Shown in pieces: positions 47,746 to 55,834 of a stretch of 64,000 bases of DNA. The DNA is from a virus, in the IMG/VR virus record IMGVR_UViG_3300042515_001753, positions 1 through 64,000 of that record; one strand, given 5' to 3'. A program made the translations under genes and the position numbers. The number at the start of each line of letters is the position of its first letter. Position 1 is the stretch's first letter. The notes below the pieces were generated by a model. That model saw nothing but the letters and a program-made list of their open reading frames with translations, did no database searches and had not been told where the DNA came from.

Positions 47746-48713
47746 ACTTTCTTCCATTCGTTAAACTTTACTTTTGCTTCTAAACCTGTTCGTGTATTCA
47801 ATTTTAACACATCCATAACCGAAAGTCCAGCAAGCACCATATCATTAATGTCCTTTTGCTGAATAGATTTTGACCAAATCACAACCTTACTTCCACTCTC
47901 AATAATCTTATTCATACGATTACAGATTTCTCGATTTCGTGGTTCATTATCAAAGACATAAACAACATCCTTAAAATTGCAGGATGATACATCAACATCG
48001 GCACCACACATAGCGATTCCATTCTCTACAAACTCAGAGTCAAATGGTCCTTCGACAATATAAACCGTCTCATTTGCATTTACCTTATTGAGTCCATAAA
48101 GTTTGGGAATCGAATCATCCAAGATGACGGTAATGTATTTAACACTATTCGGTCCTAGTGCTCTTCCTTGAAATCCGAAGACTTCTCCTTCCCTAGTGTA
48201 TAGTGGTATGACTATACGACTCTCATCCTTTACAATCCTACTAAATGTAGGTTTTTGAGTATTCACCCACTCCTGAAACTTGTCAGCAAAATAAAACTTT
48301 TCCGGATTGAGTTTTCTTTTTTCCAAGTATTCTTTAGCAATTTGATTGGACGATGCTTTAGGAAGATTTAGTTTCTTTTGGAAGACTGGTTTTGAGAACT
48401 CAAACTTTGGTTCTTCAACCACAAAGTTCTTACCAGTATGACCTTCCTTAAATTTCTCAAGTGTATATTGTTTGTGAAGAGTTGGGTCCAGTTCTTTGAG
48501 GAAGTTATTAAATGATAAACTTGACCCACAGTTATGGCACTTAAAGTTTGTATTAGTCTTTACGGCATACAAATATCCCCTTGTCTTACTTTTATTCTTT
48601 TGAGAATCTCCACAAAGAGGGCAGCGAAAATTGTAGAGGTTTGATTTAACTCTTTTAAATTTCTGAAGGCGTGACGAAACTAATCCAATATACTTGGAAT
48701 CAATCAAATCCAT
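47742..48713 (-). CDS. 61: DNA primase gp61
   Basis: Zinc finger CPLCG ... CHNCG (residues ~30-65) reads the template; the TOPRIM fold begins at ETVYIVEGPFDSEFV (Glu in VEGPFD) with VYVFDNEPRNREI as the D-x-D part. T4 gp61 makes RNA primers for lagging-strand synthesis and associates with the gp41 helicase, which in this genome is split. Followed by nrdA with overlap. Confidence 0.93.
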   Translation of the reverse strand: MDLIDSKYIGLVSSRLQKFKRVKSNLYNFRCPLCGDSQKNKSKTRGYLYAVKTNTNFKCHNCGSSLSFNNFLKELDPTLHKQYTLEKFKEGHTGKNFVVEEPKFEFSKPVFQKKLNLPKASSNQIAKEYLEKRKLNPEKFYFADKFQEWVNTQKPTFSRIVKDESRIVIPLYTREGEVFGFQGRALGPNSVKYITVILDDSIPKLYGLNKVNANETVYIVEGPFDSEFVENGIAMCGADVDVSSCNFKDVVYVFDNEPRNREICNRMNKIIESGSKVVIWSKSIQQKDINDMVLAGLSVMDVLKLNTRTGLEAKVKFNEWKKV

Positions 48714-48724
48714 TATAAAGGGTA

Positions 48725-49168
48725 CTATTTTGCTTTTTCTATTCTAATCTTTTCTGCGTCTGGTGTCAAGACATCCACAACCATACTTGACTGAGAAAAC
48801 GCAAAAGAAACTATTACTAAAGCACCCGCAACTAACCAACGAAACTTTGTTACGTCATCAACCTTTTTATCTACAGATTCTATACGATTATCTATCTTTT
48901 TTTCTAATGATTCAAACCTTTCGATTACTCTACCGTGCTCTTCTGTATTTTTATCTTCCATCACCCGAATTCGACTAAAAATTACCTCATCAGTCTTATT
49001 AGTATTATCCAACTTTTCTTCATGGACTGCTAACATCTTCGATATGCTTTGACTAGTCTGTCCCATTATCTGAATGGCTTCATCTATCTTTTTCATCATA
49101 ACCTCATAGGAAGTAAGACGTTCTTCGAGAACCGCTATTTTTGTTTCGTTAGATGATTTGGTAAACAT
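48725..49168 (-). CDS. Coiled-coil membrane-anchored protein (147 aa)
   Basis: Start at 49168 (MFTKSSNETKIAVLEERLTS); the upstream frame has an atypical hydrophobic leader. Long coiled coil with heptad Leu/Ile (residues ~10-100), then one membrane span (WLVAGALVIVSFAFSQSSMV). Resembles small membrane coiled-coil proteins of phages. Preceded by AATAAATA late promoter at 49230-49237. Function unknown. Confidence 0.6.
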   Translation of the reverse strand: MFTKSSNETKIAVLEERLTSYEVMMKKIDEAIQIMGQTSQSISKMLAVHEEKLDNTNKTDEVIFSRIRVMEDKNTEEHGRVIERFESLEKKIDNRIESVDKKVDDVTKFRWLVAGALVIVSFAFSQSSMVVDVLTPDAEKIRIEKAK

Positions 49169-49229
49169 TTTTTTTGTTGGTGGGTATATGGTTCTACAAA
49201 ACAAAAAAATCAAGTAGTGGTCTTGCTAT

Positions 49230-49237
49230 TATTTATT
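49230..49237 (-). promoter_or_regulatory. Late promoter AATAAATA
   Basis: Matches NATAAATA; 62 bases before the coiled-coil gene and within the end of the 70-aa gene. Confidence 0.5.
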
Positions 49238-49445
49238 TGGGTTTTCTTCTTTGCATTCTGGCAAGATTTTTGAAGAATGGGTTCCAATTCCTTCTCTTTC
49301 CTTTTCTCAAATCTACTGGAGGATTATCACCTGCTTCTACTGTACCGGCAATCTTTCCACCAGCAAGACTATTAGTAGGGGCAGCACCACCCTCACCCTC
49401 CTCTTTGAGATTATGAATAATATCAATAATCTTGTTTATATCCAT
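49233..49445 (-). CDS. Small virion-type protein (70 aa)
   Basis: Start at 49445 (MDINKIIDIIHNLKEEGEGG), sharing one base with the upstream stop. Middle APTNSLAGGKIAG, VEAGDNPPVDLRKGKRRNWN, basic C-terminus ARMQRRKPK. A short conserved-looking protein that travels with the next upstream gene in cyanophage structural modules. No enzymatic motif. Confidence 0.6.
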   Translation of the reverse strand: MDINKIIDIIHNLKEEGEGGAAPTNSLAGGKIAGTVEAGDNPPVDLRKGKRRNWNPFFKNLARMQRRKPK

Positions 49446-49816
49446 TAGATTTTTTGTAGTTGAGATAGGCACTCAGAATCTTCAACAATTTCGTGTATCT
49501 GAGTTTTGGGATATTCCGGTAAACGATTTAAGAACAGTAAAAAACTTTTAATAGACGGCCACAGTTCCTTTTCTAAGTTATAGAATAATAAAGGAACTGC
49601 GGCATCATTAAAAACATTAAAGAGAATAATGAGATGATTTAAGATGAGATGAGTTTTTAATTCTCCGGTATTTTTATATCTTTTTAATAATCTTTTTACA
49701 TATCTTATTCTTTTCAAATCAGACTCAAAGTCCTCCATCGTGACTGATTGAGGATTTTCATAATACTTAATGGCAAATAATATATAATTATTCTCATTCA
49801 ACTCATCAAATCTCAT
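49445..49816 (-). CDS. Conserved cyanophage helical protein (123 aa)
   Basis: MRFDELNENNYILFAIKYYE, MEDFESDLKRIRYVKRLLKR, LILNHLIILFNVFNDAAVPL: an all-helical protein of a family widespread in T4-like cyanophages (DUF7207-like by recollection, not checked). Unknown role. Operon with the 70-aa and Ig-domain proteins. Confidence 0.6.
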   Translation of the reverse strand: MRFDELNENNYILFAIKYYENPQSVTMEDFESDLKRIRYVKRLLKRYKNTGELKTHLILNHLIILFNVFNDAAVPLLFYNLEKELWPSIKSFLLFLNRLPEYPKTQIHEIVEDSECLSQLQKI

Positions 49817-49822
49817 AGGTTA

Positions 49823-50695
49823 TTATGCGTAATCAAGAGTTGCTGCGTTAGAAGTTGCTGTTGCTCCACCAGTTGAAGTAACCACGGTACGATACTGGTA
49901 TCCATCAGGAATATTAGCACCGACAGTTGTTGAACCAATTCCGACTGTTGCCGTAGTTACATTACTGTAAATTCCACCGTTGGCAAGGTTAGTAAATCCT
50001 GCACCAACATAAGAAGCATACTGCCACTGGAATGTGAGAGGTGCTGTTGGGGTTGCACTTGCTACAACACTAAATGATTGTGCCGCAGTTGTAGAAACTC
50101 CACTCAGACTTACTGGTTGAGTAGTAATTGTAATGTAACGGTCTGGGAATACGGCATCATCAAGAGCATCACCTGTTGCACCATAAGTTGCGGGTACATT
50201 AGAACTAATACCAGACATAGCTACGAGAACTTCTGATTTGACTCTTAAGTATCCGTGCTGGTCAATGTAAGTGTGAATCCCAACCCAACCGGCGTGTGCT
50301 ACTTTATACTTAGAACCAGTTGCGGCGTTGGCAGCAGCTTCGTATTCATCTACACCATAAACTGCATTGGTTAAACCAGTAGAAGTGGTTTGAATACCTG
50401 CGTAATTTGAATCTTCTAATGTATAAACTGGTTTTTGCGTTAAAGTATATCCAACTCCAGAAATTGCTGCTCCACTCAGATATTGAGTTGTTGCAATTGA
50501 AACAACTAGATCCGAAGTAATTCCGGAAATTACTGCCTGCCCGTATGTACCTCCTACACCAATAACAATTGTAGTTCCAGTTGAAATACCAGCAGCGGTA
50601 AATGAAGTACCAGCTCCAGTAATAGTTTCAGTAGAGTAGTTTACTGAAACTGTACCGGGAGAAAATAAATTGTCTGCCTTGCCCCAAAGAGCCAT
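49823..50695 (-). CDS. Virion protein with Ig-like domain (290 aa)
   Basis: MALWGKADNLFSPGTVSVNY opening typical of a T4-like cyanophage virion family; residues ~20-85 a small beta domain; GIHTYIDQHGYLRVKSEVLV around 140; C-terminal ~105 residues form an Ig-like fold (TITTQPVSLSGVSTTAAQSF, FQWQYASYVGAGFTNLANGG). Ig-like domains decorate capsids or tails and may bind carbohydrates. Late promoter TATAAATA at 50727-50734. Confidence 0.72.
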   Translation of the reverse strand: MALWGKADNLFSPGTVSVNYSTETITGAGTSFTAAGISTGTTIVIGVGGTYGQAVISGITSDLVVSIATTQYLSGAAISGVGYTLTQKPVYTLEDSNYAGIQTTSTGLTNAVYGVDEYEAAANAATGSKYKVAHAGWVGIHTYIDQHGYLRVKSEVLVAMSGISSNVPATYGATGDALDDAVFPDRYITITTQPVSLSGVSTTAAQSFSVVASATPTAPLTFQWQYASYVGAGFTNLANGGIYSNVTTATVGIGSTTVGANIPDGYQYRTVVTSTGGATATSNAATLDYA

Positions 50696-50726
50696 GTTTC
50701 TTACCTATAAAATTCTTTTCTGATAA

Positions 50727-50762
50727 TATTTATAAAAAAAGGAGACCTTGGTTTTGGTCTCC
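50727..50762 (-). terminator. Terminator running into late promoter
   Basis: Perfect GGAGACC/GGTCTCC hairpin, TTTTTTT tract, then TATAAATA (50734-50727) before the Ig-domain gene. Confidence 0.75.
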
Positions 50763-50783
50763 TTATTATTAACTTAGTTTAAT

Positions 50784-50969
50784 TCAGGGAGTAGGGTCTA
50801 CTGCACCTTTTTTCTTAAGATGTGTTTGAATTTGAAGAATTACAAAAGAAACAATTCCATTTGCTTTTAGTTGTGGAATTGAACCAAGTAATTCGGAAAC
50901 AACTAGAAGAATAGTTGCTACTGTCGCTTCATTTGCAACAATCCATGCCCAGATAAGTCCAGTGGTCAT
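50784..50969 (-). CDS. Small membrane protein (61 aa)
   Basis: MTTGLIWAWIVANEATVATI, LLVVSELLGSIPQLKANGIV: one or two membrane segments and a basic tail (HLKKKGAVDPTP). Late promoter CATAAATA at 50997-51004, terminator immediately downstream. Could be a holin-type or virion membrane protein; not recognised. Confidence 0.55.
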   Translation of the reverse strand: MTTGLIWAWIVANEATVATILLVVSELLGSIPQLKANGIVSFVILQIQTHLKKKGAVDPTP

Positions 50970-50996
50970 AATTACCTCGTGTGAAGAGTTCTGTTT

Positions 50997-51004
50997 TATT
51001 TATG
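50997..51004 (-). promoter_or_regulatory. Late promoter CATAAATA
   Basis: 28 bases upstream of the 61-aa membrane protein gene. Confidence 0.55.
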
Positions 51005-51006
51005 AA

Positions 51007-52485
51007 CTAGGTTCCTCTAGTATCCATTCTAAAGTCTGCTGCTGCTTTTCTAGCATTACGGCGTAGTGCTGCTTTACGTTCTAAAGGACTAAGAACACCC
51101 TTTTTTCTAGCCTCCTCACTAGGAGAGGGTGGTTTTTCTCCACTCTTTGGTTCTTGCCTTGAACCACCATACTTCAGGGGTGGTTTATTTCTTTCTTTAA
51201 CTCTAGGGTCGCCACCTTTTTGAGTTGGTCTACCAGTCTTTGTATTAATACCGGTTTCTCTTTCGGAACGATTCAGCTCATCAATCTGCTCACCTTCTGG
51301 TTCATAAGACATCTTAAGACCCATCAATCCAAGTTTAGTTCTTAATCTATCCCTCACAGTTTTCATAGAACGGGGGTCTTCCTCTTCACCATTCTTTTTT
51401 TTCTTATCATCAGAACCACATTCCATTTCTTCCTTTACTTTTTCTGGAAGACCTTTGTGCTTGGTTGATGCAAACTTCTTTGCTTCTTTTTTGGTAATTT
51501 CTTTTGCAGCTTGGGCAACTTCAGGACTTGCGGCAGGTTTTCCTTTTTTGGCAGCATAAACCATACCCATAAAACGCTGTTGTGCCTGACTAACTGCCTT
51601 TTCGGCAATCAGTTCACCCTCAAGTTCATTATGTGCCATTAGTCCCTTACCTTGTTCGGGAGCAACAACTACTTTATTCTTAACTTTTCCTTTTTTATAA
51701 TCAATTTTTGTGGTATTAGAATCTTCGGTTTCTGCTTCGTGAATGAACTCTTCTTTACGAGTTGCGATAGCATTTCCAATCGCACCACGCCTCTTCATTA
51801 GGTACTTATCGGACTTATCCTTATCTCCATCATTATCAACATCACCATCTTCTTGACCTACGGGGTCTAATCCTTTACCTGCCGCAACTCTTGCCGTTTG
51901 AGAACCCTTCTTTCTCTCACCCTCATAAGGTTCGCCATACTGAGTCATCTCAACGGATTCAATATTTGGATTCGCACGAAGTTGATTAATTTTCTCACGG
52001 GTTGCCATTCTCACATAAGACCTTTTAGTATTCTTATCGGTTACTCTTACCTTATACTTTCTGTGCTCTGCCGAATCCAATTCTTCAACATAGGTTAGAG
52101 AAATTGGTTCTTGTTCTTGCTCGGTTCCTTCAACAAAAACCTTAAAGAGTGCCTTCGCAAGAGAATCTGATGCGGCACTCTTAAATGCAGGATTAAAATC
52201 TTCTGCCTTCATACTACTACCTTCTTTGCCGAATAGTTTTGCCTTGACCATCTTTCTTTCCTCACCTCCCATACTGCTATTTTGCATATATTGAGAAAAT
52301 GCCTGAGGAAGTGGAATATCTTCTCTTCTTGCTCTATAACGAATATCATATACTGCCTGCTTTGCCTTTTTCTCAGGAGACTTTCCAGAATCTTCTTTTT
52401 TATCGTTCTTGTCAGTAGGACCAGAACCGGCAGCAGCAGGAGCAAATTTTCTTGCTGGCAATTCTTCGGCAATATGATTTTTCAT
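51007..52485 (-). CDS. Large basic structural/scaffold-type protein (492 aa)
   Basis: Highly charged (Lys/Glu-rich). Landmarks: EF-hand-like calcium loop DVDNDGDKDKSDKYLMKRRG (~220-240, dockerin-like D-x-D-x-D), a DUF3008-like segment SQAQQRFMGMVYAAKKGKPA with EVAQAAKEITKKEAKKFAST (~305-345), and a basic C-terminus ERKAALRRNARKAAADFRMD. Found with head and scaffold genes of T4-like cyanophages; enzymatic role unlikely. Late promoter TATAAATA at 52520-52527, inside the upstream gene's end. Confidence 0.65.
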   Translation of the reverse strand: MKNHIAEELPARKFAPAAAGSGPTDKNDKKEDSGKSPEKKAKQAVYDIRYRARREDIPLPQAFSQYMQNSSMGGEERKMVKAKLFGKEGSSMKAEDFNPAFKSAASDSLAKALFKVFVEGTEQEQEPISLTYVEELDSAEHRKYKVRVTDKNTKRSYVRMATREKINQLRANPNIESVEMTQYGEPYEGERKKGSQTARVAAGKGLDPVGQEDGDVDNDGDKDKSDKYLMKRRGAIGNAIATRKEEFIHEAETEDSNTTKIDYKKGKVKNKVVVAPEQGKGLMAHNELEGELIAEKAVSQAQQRFMGMVYAAKKGKPAASPEVAQAAKEITKKEAKKFASTKHKGLPEKVKEEMECGSDDKKKKNGEEEDPRSMKTVRDRLRTKLGLMGLKMSYEPEGEQIDELNRSERETGINTKTGRPTQKGGDPRVKERNKPPLKYGGSRQEPKSGEKPPSPSEEARKKGVLSPLERKAALRRNARKAAADFRMDTRGT

Positions 52486-52505
52486 ATTAAGACTTTACTA
52501 CTTTA

Positions 52506-53825
52506 CTATTTTCTATACTTATTTATAAACTCCCTGATATTGGATACCTTATAACCACGATAGGGTTTTGCTCCGTATTGTAGATTTGTTTCGGGTGCCT
52601 CGGGAGTCATATCCGCAACATACTTATAGAATCCAGATGTTCCAACTAAAGTATTTGGTTTTCCAGGTTCTCTCATCTTTCTATTCATCGTAACTTCGGT
52701 ATATTTCTTTGTTTCCATTACATCCTTAATCCAGGACTTAAACATCATACCAGATTCGGTTACACAAATCAGATAGTTAGTACCACGACGCAGGATTCTT
52801 CCAACAAGTCCGGTATTCAGATTCTCAACTAGTTGACCGATTTGGAAGATTTTTTCTGAAATATAATTCTCACGAAGAGTCTGGTAATCAAACTTAGGAG
52901 CAATTTCCCAGAGGTTCCAACTTTCATTAATACCCATAGATGCTCTTACGGAATCAAATAATTCCTGTGCCGATTTACGCTTCATCTCTGGCGGAAGACC
53001 TTCTCTAAACTTACGAAAATCTCCTTCGGCAGCGGCAAGTCTCATTCTGGAAGCCGACATTCCCTCAACACCTTTGGCATCGGGGTCTCTATCACCGGCA
53101 GAAACTACTTCAATATTATCAAAGGCATACAGTTGCCCGTTATAATTACCAGAAAGTTTCTCAAACTCCTTTACACGGTCAGAACCACCCACAATTCTAA
53201 CATTCGTATATCCATCATTATGTGCCTTCTTAAGAACATCAAAGATAGTTTTATTTGCGGCATCATTCACAATTCTTTCACTATGAGCAGGAAACATCTG
53301 TCTCATATATGAAATCTTTGTATCAGGGTCCAGCGGATTCTTTTTCTTATCCTGACTTCTGGATGGATAGATTAGATAGTCTCCACCATCTGCCTGTGAT
53401 GAAGCAGCGGCAACATCCATCAATTGCTGGTGTCCGACCGTAGGGGGATTAAAACGACCAAAAGCAATCGTAAGAGTTCCCTTGGTCTTAGGAACTGGTG
53501 GTGGCGTTGCCACCGGTTGTTGAGGTTCCTGTGCTACTGGTTGCTGCTCTGGTGCTGGTTCTTGCTGCTGCTGTGGTGGTTGTTGAGCATTTGGGTCATT
53601 ATAACTTGGAGAAGGAACATCCTTTTCGTGTGGAGTTTGATTTGGGTCCTTTCCTACTCTCTGTCTCTTATTATAGAACTTTAACTTTCCACCTTCTGTT
53701 TTGGCAACAAACTCATTAGTTCTTCTATCATACCAACCACCGTGCCCGTCACCCTGCAATCCAACACGCTGAGCTTGGTCTGCTGCAGAAGTTGCTTCTG
53801 ATATGAACTGAAAGAAACTTTTCAT
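52506..53825 (-). CDS. Nucleotidyltransferase-domain virion-type protein (439 aa)
   Basis: Residues 1-115 are a Pro/Gln-rich linker after a conserved start (MKSFFQFISEATSAADQ). Residues ~118-290 form an HIGH-type nucleotidyltransferase: TIAFGRFNPPTVGHQQLMDV (T/HxGH), NPLDPDTKISYMRQMFP, VRIVGGSDRVKEFEKL, EGMSASRMRLAAAEGDFRKF (ISxTxxR-like), as in NMN or phosphopantetheine adenylyltransferases. The C-terminal domain YISEKIFQIGQLVENLNTGL looks structural. The enzyme core appears intact; whether it acts in NAD metabolism or is a captured scaffold is open. Confidence 0.75.
   Translation of the reverse strand: MKSFFQFISEATSAADQAQRVGLQGDGHGGWYDRRTNEFVAKTEGGKLKFYNKRQRVGKDPNQTPHEKDVPSPSYNDPNAQQPPQQQQEPAPEQQPVAQEPQQPVATPPPVPKTKGTLTIAFGRFNPPTVGHQQLMDVAAASSQADGGDYLIYPSRSQDKKKNPLDPDTKISYMRQMFPAHSERIVNDAANKTIFDVLKKAHNDGYTNVRIVGGSDRVKEFEKLSGNYNGQLYAFDNIEVVSAGDRDPDAKGVEGMSASRMRLAAAEGDFRKFREGLPPEMKRKSAQELFDSVRASMGINESWNLWEIAPKFDYQTLRENYISEKIFQIGQLVENLNTGLVGRILRRGTNYLICVTESGMMFKSWIKDVMETKKYTEVTMNRKMREPGKPNTLVGTSGFYKYVADMTPEAPETNLQYGAKPYRGYKVSNIREFINKYRK
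52520..52527 (-). promoter_or_regulatory. Late promoter TATAAATA
   Basis: Exact match inside the last codons of the nucleotidyltransferase gene, 35 bases before the 492-aa gene. Confidence 0.6.
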
Positions 53826-54073
53826 TACTTACTTAATTTTTTCTTACGAATATTCGCCATTATTGCTTCTTTATTAGCAACAATATAGTTTAATCCATTT
53901 TTTCTAATCTTAATATATTTATTCTTTAACAATTCTGATTTATTTAATTTAATTTCATTATCAAGAGTAAAGTAAAAATACTTTATAAAATCATTCATTA
54001 CATCTTTTGGTAATGATTTTTTAGTGGTGAAGATATCAATAATATTATTAAGAAATGCTTGGAGGTCTTTCAT
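53825..54073 (-). CDS. Hypothetical protein (82 aa)
   Basis: Lys/Asn/Ile-rich helical protein (MKDLQAFLNNIIDIFTTKKS, FIKYFYFTLDNEIKLNKSEL). AT-rich compared with neighbours. Overlaps the 377-aa gene as ATGA and shares one base with the next gene. Unknown. Confidence 0.6.
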   Translation of the reverse strand: MKDLQAFLNNIIDIFTTKKSLPKDVMNDFIKYFYFTLDNEIKLNKSELLKNKYIKIRKNGLNYIVANKEAIMANIRKKKLSK

Positions 54074-55203
54074 ATTAGAAACATTCCTGGTTGTGCTTCA
54101 AGGTAATTTCTTGGATAAAATCTATATGATTTTCCCATAGAAGCATTTGAACTTGCTACTTCCATTTTATATCTAATTTGAATAATTAAATTACTATTAC
54201 CAGAAAGTCTAGTTCCATCCGGTTTTGAAAGATAAATCTCTATTTTGGGGTCTCCAGATGCATTCATTCTAGCACTATATCTACTGTTTGCAAGTATATC
54301 TCTAAACTCTCTATTGGCAACTCTGGTCTTTACTTGACCTGTGCTTGTAAATTTAACTAGTTCGGTATTTACATTTCTAGATAGTCCAAAAATAATATAA
54401 TCAGCAAATTTAACTTTAGTATCCGTAGATTCTACAGTATCTAATCCTTCATTTAATTTTTCAGTTGCATATGCATAAACAAGTCTTGCCGCTTTTTTTA
54501 ACTGTTCTCCACCACCAGTAGACTTTGCCGATTCCCTTGATGGATACTTTTTAGTGTATACTTCAATATCAAAAAAATTATCAATAAATTTCTGATATTT
54601 TTCTTGAATTGGAGATACATCTAAACCCATCTCACCAAAAATACTTAAAAACTTATCAAATCCTTGTCCCGATACTTGATGGAATTGTTCCCCACCAGAA
54701 ACCTTTAAAGAATAGTCAATATTTCTAAACCTTTTATCAGGATTGGTGGGGGAATTAACTTCTACGTTAACATCTGCTTTAGTTCCTTTTTGGTCTAATG
54801 TTCCTGCAGCAGATATTCTAATATTATCTTCTCTTTCATTAATTGATAGTCCCCTTGCTTGAGCATTCAATCTACTATGAGAATTAACAAATGATACTGC
54901 ACCGGATCTTAAATCTGAAACTTTATTCCAATTTGCTCTAACTGATAAAAAATCTTGAGCCTTTCTAGGAACAGATACTGTTACTGAAACCGTATCAATT
55001 ACAGCACTCCCAACATCATTAACTTGTTTAGCATACCCACGCTTCATCATTTCAGTCAATATAATATCAACATCAGATGTATTTACAGTTGGTAATGTTT
55101 TTGAAGTCTTTAGTTTTGCTCTTTTTACAAACCGAGCAGCAACTGCGGCAGCAAAAAATACCTCAAATAAATCACCTCTATTTGCTGGAATAGATTCTGC
55201 CAT
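54070..55203 (-). CDS. Hypothetical protein (377 aa)
   Basis: Not recognised. MAESIPANRGDLFEVFFAAA, VAARFVKRAKLKT at the N-terminus; central KADVNVEVNSPTNPDKRFRN, IDYSLKVSGGEQFHQVSGQG; C-terminal EIYLSKPDGTRLSGNSNLII and YRFYPRNYLEAQPGMFLI. The G-D-L-F-E start, then a D-V-N-V-E-V strand, is reminiscent of PD-(D/E)XK-type folds, but this is weak. CTAAATA upstream as possible late promoter. Confidence 0.6.
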   Translation of the reverse strand: MAESIPANRGDLFEVFFAAAVAARFVKRAKLKTSKTLPTVNTSDVDIILTEMMKRGYAKQVNDVGSAVIDTVSVTVSVPRKAQDFLSVRANWNKVSDLRSGAVSFVNSHSRLNAQARGLSINEREDNIRISAAGTLDQKGTKADVNVEVNSPTNPDKRFRNIDYSLKVSGGEQFHQVSGQGFDKFLSIFGEMGLDVSPIQEKYQKFIDNFFDIEVYTKKYPSRESAKSTGGGEQLKKAARLVYAYATEKLNEGLDTVESTDTKVKFADYIIFGLSRNVNTELVKFTSTGQVKTRVANREFRDILANSRYSARMNASGDPKIEIYLSKPDGTRLSGNSNLIIQIRYKMEVASSNASMGKSYRFYPRNYLEAQPGMFLI

Positions 55204-55244
55204 AAGTATTTTATTTTTATTTAGTGCTTAAGACTACCGAAGGG

Positions 55245-55424
55245 TCATTCACCAACTACAGCACCAATCTTTTCATCAAGGTCTAAAATCACGGCACGAA
55301 TGTCAGAAATACGAGGAGGAACAGAAAGTTCATCATAGGTATAACCTTTTTGATTCTCAAAAAGAATTTGACGAACGGCAGCGGCAGTCCGAACATCCAT
55401 CTTAACAGATACTGTTTTAGTCAT
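55245..55424 (-). CDS. Hypothetical protein (59 aa)
   Basis: MTKTVSVKMDVRTAAAVRQI, LFENQKGYTYDELSVPPRIS, then an amphipathic helix LDLDEKIGAVVGE. Start shares a base with the MazG gene stop. Ribbon-helix-helix-like start is possible. Unknown. Confidence 0.6.
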   Translation of the reverse strand: MTKTVSVKMDVRTAAAVRQILFENQKGYTYDELSVPPRISDIRAVILDLDEKIGAVVGE

Positions 55425-55834
55425 CAAATGTCTCCATCTTCACGATTTTCACTATAGTATGCGTCAAAAAATCCGTCTGGATAACGCTTCATCAGTTTAT
55501 CAATATTAGTCTGAATTACTTCATCAAAAGAGACATCAAGAGCAATACACGCTTGTGCCACATACCACATCGTATCACCCAGTTCCTTAATCAAGTGAGT
55601 ACGGGTCTCATCATTCCAAGACTTACCTTGAAAGACCATTTTCTTGACTATTTCTAAAAACTCACCACCCTCGGCATTAATTCCCACAGAGGCAGTCAGA
55701 AGACGCTCAATATTAGCACCTTTCTCATCCAACTGAACCATACGGTCAGAAAGAGCAAGGAAATCTTTGGATGCATCAGAAGTTACGGCATCTACGAAGT
55801 TCTGATACTTATTAAAATCAACTCGTTGTGTCAT
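55424..55834 (-). CDS. mazG: MazG-like nucleotide pyrophosphohydrolase (136 aa)
   Basis: MazG motif ExxE...ExxD: GINAEGGEFLEIVKKMVFQG (residues ~50-69) and THLIKELGDTMWYVAQACIA (~78-97), all four metal ligands present. Hydrolyses NTPs, in cyanophages suggested to act on (d)GTP/(p)ppGpp-linked pools and to help reprogramme host metabolism. Overlaps gp41 C-part gene by 4 bases. Confidence 0.88.
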   Translation of the reverse strand: MTQRVDFNKYQNFVDAVTSDASKDFLALSDRMVQLDEKGANIERLLTASVGINAEGGEFLEIVKKMVFQGKSWNDETRTHLIKELGDTMWYVAQACIALDVSFDEVIQTNIDKLMKRYPDGFFDAYYSENREDGDI

